A stretch of DNA of 64,000 bases from contig NZ_CP075371.1 of the NCBI RefSeq assembly GCF_018459925.1, forward strand, positions 1,860,001 through 1,924,000. Direction: 5' to 3'. Position numbers and translations under genes: made by a program. Below, piece by piece: positions 21,312 to 31,009 of the stretch. The stretch comes from Nocardioides aquaticus. Lineage in GTDB: Bacteria; Actinomycetota; Actinomycetes; Propionibacteriales; Nocardioidaceae. The notes below the pieces were generated by a model, which searched no databases, was not told the DNA's origin, and worked only from the letters and a program-made list of their open reading frames with translations. Position 1 is the first letter of the stretch. Each line of letters begins with the position of its first letter.

Positions 21312-21331
21312 GAGTGCACATTCGTACACTC
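21312..21331. promoter_or_regulatory. Palindromic operator for the TetR regulator
   Basis: GAGTGCAC-ATTC-GTACACTC: 8-bp arms with one mismatch around a 4-bp spacer. It overlaps the predicted transcription start of the desaturase operon and resembles FabR/DesT operators (AGTG-based inverted repeats). Binding would block transcription. Confidence 0.75.
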
Positions 21332-21345
21332 AACTGGAGCAGACG

Positions 21346-22449
21346 ATGAGCACCACCACCACCGCCCCCCTCGCCGACCTGGCCCAGCGCGTCCTGCGCT
21401 CGCGCACCATGGCCGCGCTGACCCAGCCGCACGGCGTCGACCGCTACCTCGAGCTGGTCAACCCGATGTGGGCAGCCCACGAGGTGCGCGCCCGCATCGT
21501 CGACGTGCACCGCGAGGTCGACGTGCCCGGCCACCCGCCGGTGGCGACGCTGACCCTGGAGCCGACCTCGACCTGGCGGGGCCACCGCGCCGGCCAGCAC
21601 GTGCAGCTCGGCGTGGAGGTCGACGGCGCCCGGCGTACGACCCGGGTCTTCACCGTCTCCAGCCCCGACTCACGCCCCGGCGACCGCTTCACCGTGACGA
21701 TGCGCGCCAACCCCGACGGCGTGGTGTCGCGCTACCTCGCCGGCCGCGCCGCGATCGGCACCACCGTGCACCTGTCGCAGGCGCAGGGCGAGTTCGTCCT
21801 GCCCGACCGCGTCCCCGAGCACGTCGTGATGATCTCCGGAGGCTCCGGGATCACCCCGGTGATGTCGATGCTGCGCTCCCTGCAGCGCCGCACCCACCGC
21901 GGCCGGGTCACCTTCATCCACTACGCGCAGAGCCCCGAGCACCAGATCTTCGCCTCCGAGCTCGCCGACGTCGCCGCCTCGGGCAACGGCATCGACCTGC
22001 ACCTGCTGCACCCCGAGCTCGGCGACCCGGCGCTGTCACCGGCCTGGCTGGAGCGGCTGGTGCCCGGCTACCGCGACGTGCCGACCTGGGCCTGCGGCCC
22101 GGCGCCGCTGATCGAGGCCGTGCACGGGGCGTACGGCGACTCCGCGGCCCTGCACGTCGAGTACTTCAAGCCCCCGCGCACCGGCGGCGGCGAGGTCGGC
22201 GGCGAGGTCACCTTCGCCCGCTCCGGCAGGACCGCGCCGAACACCGGGGAGAGCCTGCTCGCGCAGGCCGAGGCGCTGGGCCTGCGTCCGGAGTCCGGCT
22301 GCCGGATGGGGATCTGCTTCTCCTGCGTGAGCCGCAAGGAGGAGGGCACCGTGCGTGACGTCGTCAGCGGCGCCGAGTCCTCCCTGCCCGACGAGGAGAT
22401 CCGCGTCTGCGTCTCGGCCCCCGTCGGCGACTGCACCGTCGACCTCTGA
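21346..22449 (+). CDS. Ferredoxin-type oxidoreductase (FAD, NAD(P), 2Fe-2S) feeding the desaturase
   Basis: 367 residues. FAD-binding barrel with RTTRVFTVSSPDS, NAD(P) domain with HVVMISGGSGITPVMSMLRSL and TWACGPAPLIEAV, then a C-terminal plant-type [2Fe-2S] domain: SGCRMGICFSC (C-x4-C-x2-C) and the fourth Cys in EIRVCVSAP. It passes electrons from NAD(P)H to the desaturase encoded next. In M. tuberculosis the counterpart pair is Rv3230c and DesA3 (Rv3229c). The first 35 residues form an extension with no clear domain. Confidence 0.93.
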   Translation: MSTTTTAPLADLAQRVLRSRTMAALTQPHGVDRYLELVNPMWAAHEVRARIVDVHREVDVPGHPPVATLTLEPTSTWRGHRAGQHVQLGVEVDGARRTTRVFTVSSPDSRPGDRFTVTMRANPDGVVSRYLAGRAAIGTTVHLSQAQGEFVLPDRVPEHVVMISGGSGITPVMSMLRSLQRRTHRGRVTFIHYAQSPEHQIFASELADVAASGNGIDLHLLHPELGDPALSPAWLERLVPGYRDVPTWACGPAPLIEAVHGAYGDSAALHVEYFKPPRTGGGEVGGEVTFARSGRTAPNTGESLLAQAEALGLRPESGCRMGICFSCVSRKEEGTVRDVVSGAESSLPDEEIRVCVSAPVGDCTVDL

Positions 22450-22507
22450 CCGACCGCCACCCCTCCCGCACCTCCCCGCACCCCACGTCCGAGAAGGGAC
22501 GACCACC

Positions 22508-23671
22508 ATGACCATGACCATGACGAACCCGCAGCCCACCGCCGAGGAGGCCGCCGGCACCGCACGGCTCACGGCCGAGCAGCTCGAGCGCTTCGGCGAG
22601 GAGATGGACGCGATCCGCCAACGGATCCTGGCCGACCTCGGCGAGGAGGACGCGGCCTACATCCGCAAGGTCGTCAAGGCCCAGCGTGGCTTCGAGATCG
22701 CCGGGCGCGCCCTGTTCTACCTGCCGCCGGCCTGGCCGCTGGCCGTGGCGTCGCTCAGCATCTCCAAGATCCTCGACAACATGGAGATCGGCCACAACGT
22801 CATGCATGGCCAGTACGACTGGATGGGCGACCCCGGGCTGAACTCGCGGATGTACGAGTGGGACAACGTCTGCCCCAGCGACCAGTGGAAGAACTCCCAC
22901 AACTTCATCCACCACACCTACACCAACATCGTCGGCAAGGACCGCGACATCGGGTACGGCGTGCTCCGGATGGACGAGGACCAGCCGTGGCACCCGTACT
23001 ACCTGGGCAACCCGGTCTACGCGCTGCTGCTGATGGTGTTCTTCGAGTGGGGCGTGGCGCTGCACGACCTCGAGGTCGAGAACATCGTCGCCGGCAGGCG
23101 GAGCCTGGGCGACAACAAGCCGCTCTACCCGGGCCTGCTGCGCAAGATGCGACGCCAGGCCGTCAAGGACTACCTGCTGTTCCCGGCGCTGACCGGGCCG
23201 CTGTTCCCGCTGACCTTCGCCGGCAACGCCGTGGCCAACCTGGTCCGCAACGTGTGGGCCTTCAACATCATCTTCTGCGGCCACTTCCCGGCCGGCGTCG
23301 CGACCTTCAGCGTCGAGGAGTGCGAGGACGAGACCCGGGGCCACTGGTACTACCGCCAGCTCCTGGGCTCGGCGAACATCACCGGCGGCAAGGTCTTCCA
23401 CCTGCTCACCGGGAACCTCTCGCACCAGATCGAGCACCACCTCTTCCCCGACCTGCCGGCGCGCCGTTACCCGCAGATCGCCGAGGAGGTCCGTGAGATC
23501 TGCGAGCGCTACGACCTCGACTACAACGCCGGCCCGCTCGGCAAGCAGCTGTTCAGCGTGGCCCGCAAGATCTGCCGGATGGCGCTGCCGGACCGGAAGA
23601 AGGCCGACGACCCCCGGGACGAGGTCGTGGAGCCGGTGCAGGTCGTGACCGAGCCCACGGTGGCGGCCTGA
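22508..23671 (+). CDS. Membrane acyl-CoA/acyl-lipid desaturase (DesA3-like)
   Basis: 387 residues. Three histidine boxes are present: GHNVMHG (about residue 96), HNFIHHTY (about 131) and HQIEHHLF (about 307), which hold the di-iron centre. Hydrophobic helices (ALFYLPPAWPLAVASLS, PVYALLLMVFFEWGVAL, FPALTGPLFPLTFAGN) anchor it in the membrane. It likely makes delta-9 unsaturated acyl chains and thereby tunes membrane fluidity. AAGGGACGACC before the ATG serves as the ribosome-binding site; the start MTMTMTN could also begin at the second or third Met. Confidence 0.93.
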   Translation: MTMTMTNPQPTAEEAAGTARLTAEQLERFGEEMDAIRQRILADLGEEDAAYIRKVVKAQRGFEIAGRALFYLPPAWPLAVASLSISKILDNMEIGHNVMHGQYDWMGDPGLNSRMYEWDNVCPSDQWKNSHNFIHHTYTNIVGKDRDIGYGVLRMDEDQPWHPYYLGNPVYALLLMVFFEWGVALHDLEVENIVAGRRSLGDNKPLYPGLLRKMRRQAVKDYLLFPALTGPLFPLTFAGNAVANLVRNVWAFNIIFCGHFPAGVATFSVEECEDETRGHWYYRQLLGSANITGGKVFHLLTGNLSHQIEHHLFPDLPARRYPQIAEEVREICERYDLDYNAGPLGKQLFSVARKICRMALPDRKKADDPRDEVVEPVQVVTEPTVAA

Positions 23672-23695
23672 GGCCACAGGCGGGAGACTGAGCCC

Positions 23696-23902
23696 ATGCA
23701 GGACCACCTGAGCAAGGGCGAGATCGCCAAGGACGCCCTCCAGTCGGGCGCCGAGGCCACCGCCGGTGCCGTCGGCCACGTCGCCACGATCATCACCGGT
23801 GCGGTCAAGGACGTCGCGACCACCGTCGGCGGGCTCGCCACCGACCTGTTCGAGATCCGCGACGCGGCCCGGCGTGCCCGCCAGGAGCACGGCGAGGACT
23901 GA
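23696..23902 (+). CDS. Small alpha-helical protein, unknown function
   Basis: 68 residues, one long amphipathic or partly hydrophobic helix (GAEATAGAVGHVATIITGAVKDVATTVGGLATDLFEIRDAARRA). Ala, Gly and Thr are spaced in heptad-like fashion as in membrane-surface or phasin-like helices. It begins 24 nt after the desaturase stop and may belong to the same operon. Family not recognised. Confidence 0.6.
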   Translation: MQDHLSKGEIAKDALQSGAEATAGAVGHVATIITGAVKDVATTVGGLATDLFEIRDAARRARQEHGED

Positions 23903-23912
23903 GACGCCGTCA

Positions 23913-23962
23913 GGACGTCATACGAGCCGCACCCCGGCCGTGGCGCGGCTCGTATGACGTCC
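23913..23962. terminator. 18-bp perfect hairpin with GGACGTCAT arms
   Basis: Arms 23913-23930 and 23945-23962 pair perfectly over 18 bp around a 14-nt loop. It lies between converging genes and can stop both. The arm ends (GGACGTCAT / ATGACGTCC) and flank CCGGGC recur in the hairpin at 31685-31740. Confidence 0.8.
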
Positions 23963-23987
23963 CGGGCGGGCGCGAGGTCGGCGGGCG

Positions 23988-24611
23988 TCAGCCGAAGCGG
24001 AGCCGGAACCCCTCGAGGCGTACGGAGCCGAGCGGGCGGGCAGCGGCCAGCCAGGACAGCGGGCCGTCGGGGGGCAGGTCCCACCGGGCCCGCAGGGGGC
24101 GGACCCGGGCGCTGCCGGACACCGGCGTCACCCGCGGACCGCCGCTCTCCGGCAACGCCGGCTGGTCGGTGGTGAACCGCAGCGGCACCCGCGGGCCGCC
24201 GTGACCCCGGTCGGTGACCGACGTCGTCGCCGTCGGCACGTCCTCCACCGCCGCCGACCAGGCACCGCCGGAGGGGGAGCCGGCGGGCGAGCCGGGGGAG
24301 TCGAACGCCGCCAACCCCTTGGGGATCGCCCACAGCGCCCGGCCGCCGGCCCACGAGGCGGGGGAGTCGACCCAGATGTCGGTGACCTCGACCCGGACGG
24401 CCGCACCACGGCGTACCGGGCGGGCCACCAGCAGCTCGCGGTAGGTCAGCGGGCTCGGGTCGGTGTAGTCGACCCAGGCAGCGCCCCAGAGCCCGCGCGG
24501 GCGTGCGCCCCCCGCCCCGTGGCCGGTCCGGGGCAGCCAGAACAGGCTGACCCACATCGAGCCGTGGAGCCGCCACGGGGCGTCGGGGTAGGCGGGCCCG
24601 TCCGGCGGCAC
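23988..24611 (-). CDS. Acetoacetate decarboxylase-family protein
   Basis: 207 residues from GTG 24611, four bases after the DUF6104 stop, with GAGGA 9 nt upstream. The segment SPLTYRELLVARPVRRG followed by VEVTDIWVDSPASWAGGRALWAIPKGLAAF fits the acetoacetate decarboxylase superfamily, with IPKGL holding the candidate Schiff-base Lys. Reading further upstream gives an Arg/Ser-rich shadow of DUF6104 and was rejected. Real substrates in such actinobacterial members are unknown. Confidence 0.65.
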   Translation of the reverse strand: MPPDGPAYPDAPWRLHGSMWVSLFWLPRTGHGAGGARPRGLWGAAWVDYTDPSPLTYRELLVARPVRRGAAVRVEVTDIWVDSPASWAGGRALWAIPKGLAAFDSPGSPAGSPSGGAWSAAVEDVPTATTSVTDRGHGGPRVPLRFTTDQPALPESGGPRVTPVSGSARVRPLRARWDLPPDGPLSWLAAARPLGSVRLEGFRLRFG

Positions 24612-24615
24612 CCGG

Positions 24616-24792
24616 TCAGTCCTCGGGGTCGTCGAGGCGTGCGAGCCAGGTGGCGAACCGCTCCACCGCCGCCTCGTGCTCGGGGTGGGTGTCGGTGAAC
24701 TCCTGCAGCCGCTCGCCCAGCCACGCCAGGGTGACCTCCTCGTCACCCCGGCGTCGCTGCAGCTCCTCGATGCCACGGTCGGTGAAGTACAT
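24616..24792 (-). CDS. DUF6104 family small protein
   Basis: 58 residues: MYFTDRGIEELQRRRGDEEVT, then a LAWLGERLQEFTDTHPE helix and a VERFATWLARLDDPED tail. This is the conserved actinobacterial DUF6104 family, function unknown, usually found near the kgd gene as it is here. It precedes the decarboxylase-like gene and probably shares its mRNA. Confidence 0.8.
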   Translation of the reverse strand: MYFTDRGIEELQRRRGDEEVTLAWLGERLQEFTDTHPEHEAAVERFATWLARLDDPED

Positions 24793-24886
24793 CCGTGCTG
24801 GCTCCTCGACGTCGGGTCACTGGGTGTCGTCACGGCGGTCGCGGCCTCGCAGGCTCGGCCGCGCGCCTGCTCGACCGGCTCTCCTA

Positions 24887-24914
24887 CCTGACCCGCGGCT
24901 CCGCCGCGGTCAGG
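24887..24914 (-). terminator. Hairpin at the end of kgd
   Basis: CCTGACCCGCGG pairs with CCGCGGTCAGG (one bulged C, 5-nt loop). The right arm contains the kgd stop codon. It separates kgd from DUF6104 on the same strand. Confidence 0.6.
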
Positions 24915-27900
24915 AGAAAGCCCGCGCGAGCAGGTCCTTCTGCTCGTCCTGGTGCCGCTTGGCGGTGCCGACCGACGGCGACGACGAGGCCACCCGGGTG
25001 ACCGGCTCCACCTCGGCGTCGACCTCGGGCCACACGTTGAGCTGGTAGTGCGGCCACGGGCCCATGTTCTGCGGCTCGTCCTGGACCCACCGCACCTTCT
25101 TCAGGTGCGGGTAGCGGGCGATCTCGTCCTTGATCGCGTCGACCGGGCGCGGGTAGAGCTGCTCGACCCGGGCGATGGCGAACCGCTCGCCGTCCTCGGC
25201 CTTGTCCCGCGCGACGTGCAGGTCCCAGGTGATCCGGCCCGAGCAGATCAGCAGGGTGTCCACCTTGTCCTGGTCGGCGTGGTCGTCGCCGATGAACGGG
25301 CGGAAGGTGCCCTCGGTGAACTCGTGCGGCTGCGAGGCCGCCTCCTTGCGCCGCAGCATGGACTTCGGCGTGAAGACGATCATGGGACGGTGCCGCTCCC
25401 CGAGGGAGTGGCGCCGCAGCAGGTGGAAGTACGACGCCGGGGTCGAGGGCTGCGCGACCACGAACGCGTCGTCGGCGGCCATCGTCAGGAACCGCTCGAT
25501 CCGGGCCGAGGAGTGGTCGGGGCCCTGGCCCTCGTACCCGTGGGGGAGCAGCAGGACGACGCCCGACTGCTGGTTCCACTTGGTCTCGCCGGCGGTGATG
25601 AACTCGTCGATCACGGTCTGGGCGCCGTTGACGAAGTCGCCGAACTGCGCCTCCCAGAGCACCAGCGCCTCGGGGCGGGCCACGGAGTAGCCGTACTCGA
25701 AGCCGAGGGCGGCGTACTCGGAGAGCAGCGAGTCGTAGACGAAGAACTTCCCCTGGTCCTCGGTCAGCGCCGACAGCGGGGTCCACTCGTCGGCGTTGCG
25801 CCGGTCGATCATGGTGGCGAACCGGCTCACGAAGGTGCCGCGCCGCGAGTCCTGCCCGGACAGCCGCACCGGGCGCCCGTCCATCAGCAGGGACCCGAAG
25901 GCGAGGACCTCGCCGGAGCCCCAGTCGATCGGGCCGCTGGTGATCGCCTGCGCGCGACGCTGCAGCTGCGGCATCACCTTGGGGTGGACGGTGAACCCGG
26001 CCGGCGGGGCGACGTAGGCGTCCGCGACCCGCTTCAGCGCCTCCATCGAGATCGCCGTCCGCTTCTCGCCCGCGGGCTTGTCCGGGTAGTCCGGGACGGT
26101 AGTCCAGTCGCTCGGCTGGTTGCTGGCGTCGCGCACCTCGGTGAACACCCGCTCCAGCTGCTGCTGGTAGTCGCGCAGGACCTGCTCGGCCTCCTCGACG
26201 GTGATGTCGCCGCGCCCGATCAGGGACTCGGTGTAGAGCTTGCGCACCGAGCGCTTCTGCTCGATCAGGTCGTACATCAGCGGCTGGGTGTACGAGGGGT
26301 CGTCGCCCTCGTTGTGCCCGCGCCGGCGGTAGCAGACCAGGTCGATCACGACGTCCTTGTTGAACGCCTGGCGGTACTCGAAGGCCAGCTGGGCCACCCG
26401 GATGCAGGCCTCGGGGTCGTCGCCGTTGACGTGGAAGATCGGCGCCTGCACCATCCGGGCCACGTCGGTGCAGTACAGCGAGCTGCGCGACGAGCCGGGG
26501 GAGGTGGTGAAGCCGACCTGGTTGTTGACGACCAGGTGGATCGTCCCGCCCGTGCGGTAGCCGCGCAGCTGGGACAGGTTGAGCGTCTCCGCGACGACGC
26601 CCTGGCCGGCGAAGGCCGCGTCGCCGTGCACCAGCAGCGGCAGCACGGGGTAGTCCGCGCCGCGGTCCAGCACGTCCTGCTTGGCGCGCGCGATGCCCTC
26701 GAGCACGGGGTCGACGGCCTCGAGGTGCGAGGGGTTGGCCGCGACCGAGACCTTGACGTGGTCGCCCTTGTCGGACTCGAAGACGCCCTCGGCGCCGAGG
26801 TGGTACTTCACGTCGCCCGAGCCCTGCACCGTGCGGGGGTCGATGTTGCCCTCGAACTCGCGGAAGATCTGCGAGTACTTCTTGCCCACGATGTTGGCCA
26901 GCACGTTGAGCCGACCGCGGTGCGCCATCCCGATGGCCACCTCGTCGAGCCCGGCGCCGGCCGCAGCCTCACAGATCTCGTCGAGGACCGGCACGGTCGT
27001 CTCCGCGCCCTCGAGGCTGAACCGCTTCTGGCCCACGAACTTGGTCTGCAGGAAGGTCTCGAACGCCTCGGCCTGGTTCAGCTTCAGCATGATCCGCAGC
27101 TGCTCCTCGCGCGGGGTCTTGCTGTGCGGACGCTCGACGCGCTCCTGGATCCAGCGACGCTGCTCGGGGTCCATGATGTGCATGTACTCGATGCCGGTGG
27201 TGCGGCAGTACGAGTCGCGCAGGATCCCGAGCACGCTGCGCAGCTTCATGAACGGCCGCGCGCTGCCGCCGAAGGCGCCGGTGGCGAACTCGCGGTCGAG
27301 GTCCCACAGGGTGAGCCCGTGGGTCTCGATCTCGAGGTCGGGGTGCGTGCGCTGGCGGTACTCCAGGGGGTCGGTGTCGGCCATCATGTGCCCGCGCACC
27401 CGGTAGGCGTGGATCAGCTCGAGGATCCGGGCCTGCTTGGAGATCTCGTCGTCGTGCGACGTCGCGATGTCGTTGCTCCAGCGGATCGGCTCGTAGGGGA
27501 TCCGCAGCGACCGGAAGATGTCGTCGTAGAACCCGTCCTCGCCCAGCATCAGCTGGTGCAGGCGACGCAGGAACTCCCCGGACTGGGCGCCCTGGATGAC
27601 GCGGTGGTCGTAGGTCGAGGTCAGCGTCATGACCTTGCTGATGCCGTTGCGGGCGATCGCGTCGGCCGACGCGCCCTGCCACTCGGCGGGGTAGTCCATC
27701 GCGCCGACGCCGAAGATCGCGGCCTGGCCGGGCATCAGGCGGGGCACCGGGTGGTTCGTGCCCAGGCCGCCGACGTTGGTCAGGCTGACCGTGGTGCCCG
27801 AGTAGTCGTCCATCGTGAGCTTGTTGTCGCGCGCCTTGCGCACGATGTCCTCATAGGCGGTCCAGAAGCCCGCGAAGTCCTTCGTCTCGCCGTGCTTGAT

Positions 27901-28674
27901 CGACGGCACGACCAGCTGGCGGGTGCCGTCGGGCTTCTGCTGGTCGACCGCGAGCCCCAGGTTCACGTGCGGCGGGGTCACCAGGTTCGGCTTCCCGTCG
28001 ACCTCGGCGTACGAGCTGTTCATCGCGGGCATCTCGCCCAGCGCCCGCACGATGGCGTAGCCGATCAGGTGCGTGAAGGACACCTTGCCGCCGCGGGCGC
28101 GGGCCAGGTGGTTGTTGATGACGGTGCGGTTGTCCCACAGCAGCTTGACCGGGACCGTGCGCACCGAGGTGGCGGTCGGCACGGTCAGCGAGGCGTCCAT
28201 GTTCTTGACCGTGGCGGCCGGGATCCCGCGCAGCACCGTGTAGGTCGGCTCGGCCGGCTTCTCCGCCGGCTCGTCCTTCTTCTCGGTCCTGGCCGCAGGC
28301 TTGGCCGCGGGCTTCTCGGCGGCCTTCTGCGCGGCCTTCTGGGCAGGCTTCTGGGCGGGCTTGGTCGGGGGGGTCGGCGCCGCGGCCGCCTTCTCGGCGG
28401 GCTTCTCGGCGGGCTTCTCGGTCGCCTTCGGAGCGGAGGCGGGCTCCTCGGCGGGCTTGTCAGCAGGCTTCGCCGCCGAGGCGCCGTTGCGCGCGCTGCC
28501 GTTCGTCGACGACGCGGCAGCGCCGGGTCCGTCGGAGAAGAACGAGCGCCACTCGTCGTCGAGGCTGGAGGGGTCCTTGTCGAACCGCTCCCTCATCTCC
28601 TCCACGAGCCACTCGTTGGCCCCGAAGTCGGAGGTGGACGGTTGGGGGGTTGAGCTGCCAGACGACTGCGGCAC
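24910..28674 (-). CDS. kgd: Multifunctional 2-oxoglutarate dehydrogenase/decarboxylase (Kgd, SucA with fused E2 domain)
   Basis: 1,254 residues. The N-terminal segment [19 protein letters not shown] is followed by a Lys/Pro/Ala linker (about 55-125) with no lipoyl domain. An E2 succinyltransferase-like domain (about 130-370) has [11 protein letters not shown] (His about 356). The E1 domain has [10 protein letters not shown], the ThDP motif [18 protein letters not shown] (about 685) and VNNQVGFTT. This fused layout is specific to Actinobacteria, where the E1/E2 fusion works with a lipoylated E2 and is inhibited by OdhI/GarA. GTG 28674 begins VPQSSGSST, like the family. Confidence 0.95.
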   Translation of the reverse strand: MPQSSGSSTPQPSTSDFGANEWLVEEMRERFDKDPSSLDDEWRSFFSDGPGAAASSTNGSARNGASAAKPADKPAEEPASAPKATEKPAEKPAEKAAAAPTPPTKPAQKPAQKAAQKAAEKPAAKPAARTEKKDEPAEKPAEPTYTVLRGIPAATVKNMDASLTVPTATSVRTVPVKLLWDNRTVINNHLARARGGKVSFTHLIGYAIVRALGEMPAMNSSYAEVDGKPNLVTPPHVNLGLAVDQQKPDGTRQLVVPSIKHGETKDFAGFWTAYEDIVRKARDNKLTMDDYSGTTVSLTNVGGLGTNHPVPRLMPGQAAIFGVGAMDYPAEWQGASADAIARNGISKVMTLTSTYDHRVIQGAQSGEFLRRLHQLMLGEDGFYDDIFRSLRIPYEPIRWSNDIATSHDDEISKQARILELIHAYRVRGHMMADTDPLEYRQRTHPDLEIETHGLTLWDLDREFATGAFGGSARPFMKLRSVLGILRDSYCRTTGIEYMHIMDPEQRRWIQERVERPHSKTPREEQLRIMLKLNQAEAFETFLQTKFVGQKRFSLEGAETTVPVLDEICEAAAGAGLDEVAIGMAHRGRLNVLANIVGKKYSQIFREFEGNIDPRTVQGSGDVKYHLGAEGVFESDKGDHVKVSVAANPSHLEAVDPVLEGIARAKQDVLDRGADYPVLPLLVHGDAAFAGQGVVAETLNLSQLRGYRTGGTIHLVVNNQVGFTTSPGSSRSSLYCTDVARMVQAPIFHVNGDDPEACIRVAQLAFEYRQAFNKDVVIDLVCYRRRGHNEGDDPSYTQPLMYDLIEQKRSVRKLYTESLIGRGDITVEEAEQVLRDYQQQLERVFTEVRDASNQPSDWTTVPDYPDKPAGEKRTAISMEALKRVADAYVAPPAGFTVHPKVMPQLQRRAQAITSGPIDWGSGEVLAFGSLLMDGRPVRLSGQDSRRGTFVSRFATMIDRRNADEWTPLSALTEDQGKFFVYDSLLSEYAALGFEYGYSVARPEALVLWEAQFGDFVNGAQTVIDEFITAGETKWNQQSGVVLLLPHGYEGQGPDHSSARIERFLTMAADDAFVVAQPSTPASYFHLLRRHSLGERHRPMIVFTPKSMLRRKEAASQPHEFTEGTFRPFIGDDHADQDKVDTLLICSGRITWDLHVARDKAEDGERFAIARVEQLYPRPVDAIKDEIARYPHLKKVRWVQDEPQNMGPWPHYQLNVWPEVDAEVEPVTRVASSSPSVGTAKRHQDEQKDLLARAFS

Positions 28675-28819
28675 GACTTGCTTCGCCTCTTCCAGTGAGC
28701 GCGCGGTGTGATGATCGCGACCCAGGCTAGTCCCCCGGCCGGGCAAATGCGCGGGGGCGGCTGTGGCGTCGGGCACCCTGGACGTAGAAAGGCCCAGCGC
28801 CCCCTCCCCGAGGACCCTC

Positions 28820-29464
28820 ATGACCCTGCGCCGCTCCCGACCTGGCCTGCCCGGCGGCGTGTCGGGACCCCGCCGACGTCTACTCCCCGTGGTATCGGCA
28901 CGCGGGGTCGCGGTGCTGCTGGCCGGCGTCGTGGCCCTGGGCGGCTGCAGCGGGGACGAGCCGGCCGGCCCCGCGGACCGGGCGCCGTCCTCCGCCGCCG
29001 TCACCGACGCGCGCACCACCGTCTCGCTCGGCCGGGTCACCGGCGACCTCGCCCGGGCGCGTCGCGCCGCTGCCCGGGACGCGGTGGCCGCGCTCGTCGA
29101 CCGCTGGTTCGCGGCGGCGTACCTCGGCGACGAGCCGCCGGAGGGCGCCGGTCGGGCGTTCCCGGGGTTCACCCCGGGCGTGGCCCGGCAGGCGCGCGCG
29201 GACCGGGCCCTCACCACGAACGCGGCGCTGGCCCCGCGGGTCGACGACGTGGTCGGGCGGCGAGGGGACGTGGTCGTGGACCTGCTGGCGACCGGGGGGC
29301 GCGCGCAGGCCGCGACCGCGCGGTTCGTGCTGGTCATGGACCTGACCGGCGAGGTCGACCGGGTCGACCGGGTCGAGCGGGTCTCGGGGCGGCTCTACCT
29401 GACGCCGGGCGGCCCCGGGTGGCAGGTCGTCGGCTACGACGTCGAGCGGGGGCGGCAGCGATGA
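28820..29464 (+). CDS. Putative lipoprotein, unknown function
   Basis: 214 residues. An Arg-rich start and a hydrophobic segment ([14 protein letters not shown]) end in a lipobox with the acylated Cys near residue 47. The exported part ([20 protein letters not shown], then [20 protein letters not shown]) resembles secreted actinobacterial proteins with an NTF2-like build. ATG 28820 has GAGGA 6 nt upstream. The LCP gene starts inside its stop (ATGA), so both may serve the cell envelope. Confidence 0.7.
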   Translation: MTLRRSRPGLPGGVSGPRRRLLPVVSARGVAVLLAGVVALGGCSGDEPAGPADRAPSSAAVTDARTTVSLGRVTGDLARARRAAARDAVAALVDRWFAAAYLGDEPPEGAGRAFPGFTPGVARQARADRALTTNAALAPRVDDVVGRRGDVVVDLLATGGRAQAATARFVLVMDLTGEVDRVDRVERVSGRLYLTPGGPGWQVVGYDVERGRQR

Positions 29465-30400
29465 GAGCGGCACGAGCGCGCGCGGCCGGACCCGGTCAGG
29501 TCGGGCGGCGGATGTGGCGGGTGGGGGTGCTCGGGGTGGTGCTGGCCGTCGCGGCCCTGGTCGTGCCCGCGTCCACCGTCGCCCCCACCGAGGCGGCGCT
29601 GGTCAAGGTCCGCTCGGCCGAGGGGATGGCGCTCGACGACGACGTCGTGTGGATCCTCGCGGTCGGCTCCGACGCGCGACCGGGGAGGACATGCTGCGCA
29701 CCCGGGGCGACGCGCTGCAGCTGGTCGGCCTGCGCCCCTCCACCGGGGCGGCCACCGCGATCGGCATCCCGCGTGACTCCTACGTCGCGGTCCCGGGGCA
29801 CGGCTCCGACCGCGTCAACGCCGCGCTGACCTACGGCGGACCCCGGTTGCTCGGGGAGACCGTGGGGGACCTGGTCGGGATCGAGCCCGACTACGTGATG
29901 GTCACCCGGTTCCCGTTCTTCGAGGACATGGTCGACGACATCGGGGGATCACGGTGACCAACCCGCGCCCGTTCGCCGACCCGTACCTCAAGGACGACGG
30001 GTTCGCGACGGGCCGGATCAGGTTGAGCGGCTACGACGCGATGGCGTTCTCGCGGATCCGCAAGGAGCTCTCCGGCGGCGACTTCGACCGCTCGGCCAAC
30101 CAGCAACGGGTGCTGCGCGGGATCGCCGCACAGGTGCGGGCCCGCGCGGACGAGCCCGGGTTCGTCGAGCGCGGCGTGCTGAGCGTGATGGAGCACCTCG
30201 ACACCGGCGGGCTCCCTCCCTCCGAGCTGTTCATGCTCGCCCGGGCGGTCGCCTCGGTCCGTCAGGACCGGATCACCACCTGCGTGGTCGGCGGCACCCT
30301 CGGCAACGCCGGGGCGGCCAGCGTCGTCTTCCCCGACGTGGCGCAGGCCCGGCGCTACGGCGACGACGCCCGCCAGGACGCCCGGCTCAGCGGCTGCTGA
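29461..30400 (+). CDS. LytR-CpsA-Psr (LCP) family cell-wall ligase, two frameshifts in this sequence
   Basis: One N-terminal membrane helix (VGVLGVVLAVAALVVPAS) precedes the LCP domain. Three frames are needed to read it: the frame ending GSDARPG, the frame GEDMLRTRGDALQLVGL...DDIGG, then ITVTNPRPFADPYLKDDGF to the end. Adding one G in the run at 29682-29685 and one in the run at 29943-29947 restores a continuous protein of about 313 residues with the phosphate-binding Arg (RTRGD, IPRDSYV) and late Arg/Asp motifs. LCP enzymes attach glycopolymers to peptidoglycan. Overlaps the lipoprotein gene by ATGA. Confidence 0.85.
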
Positions 30401-30470
30401 GCCGGAGGTCACACCCCGGCCCACCCCAGGGATGGTGTGCGAGCCCCTCGGCCGGCCCCACTGTCGAGAG

Positions 30471-31001
30471 ATGAGCAACGACAAGTCAGCAGAGGCACGC
30501 CAGGGCCTGATCGGTGGCCTCACCGGCAAGGCCAAGGAGGTCGCCGGCGCCGTCACCGGCAAGGACGACCTCGTCGAGGAGGGTCAGCTCCAGCAGGCCG
30601 AGGCGCAGCGCCGCAAGCAGGCCGTGGCCGACGAGGCGGTAGCCGACGCGAAGCGCCACGAGGCCACGCAGGAGATGCGCGAGGCCAGCCGGGAGACCGC
30701 CGAGGAGCAGGGCGAGGCCCGGGCCAGGGCGGAGCGCGAGAAGGCCGTCGCCGAGCAGCAGTCCGCCCAGGAGAAGTCCGCGGCCGAGCGCGACGCCGCT
30801 GAGCGCGAGGAGCAGGACCGCGCGGCCGCCGAGCGGCGCGCCGAGCAGGTCGCCGAGACCCGCCTCCGCGAGGCCGAGGCCACCGAGGCGCAGGCCGGCA
30901 CCACCGAGGACCAGGCCGCCCGCGAGCAGGCCCGGCTGGACCGCGAGGCCGCCGACGCCGAGAAGCAGGCCGCGCAGCTGCGCGGCCAGACCGAGAAGTG
31001 A
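30471..31001 (+). CDS. CsbD-like protein with long Glu/Ala/Arg coiled coil
   Basis: 176 residues. Residues 1-40 (SAEARQGLIGGLTGKAKE, AGAVTGKDDLVEEGQLQQAEA) match the CsbD stress-protein motif. The remaining 135 are an almost uninterrupted charged helix built of Ala, Glu, Arg and Gln. ATG 30471 is preferred to a GTG upstream because of the CsbD start. It lies 8 nt from the next gene, which has the same architecture, so they form a two-gene unit. Confidence 0.75.
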   Translation: MSNDKSAEARQGLIGGLTGKAKEVAGAVTGKDDLVEEGQLQQAEAQRRKQAVADEAVADAKRHEATQEMREASRETAEEQGEARARAEREKAVAEQQSAQEKSAAERDAAEREEQDRAAAERRAEQVAETRLREAEATEAQAGTTEDQAAREQARLDREAADAEKQAAQLRGQTEK

Positions 31002-31009
31002 GGACCACC

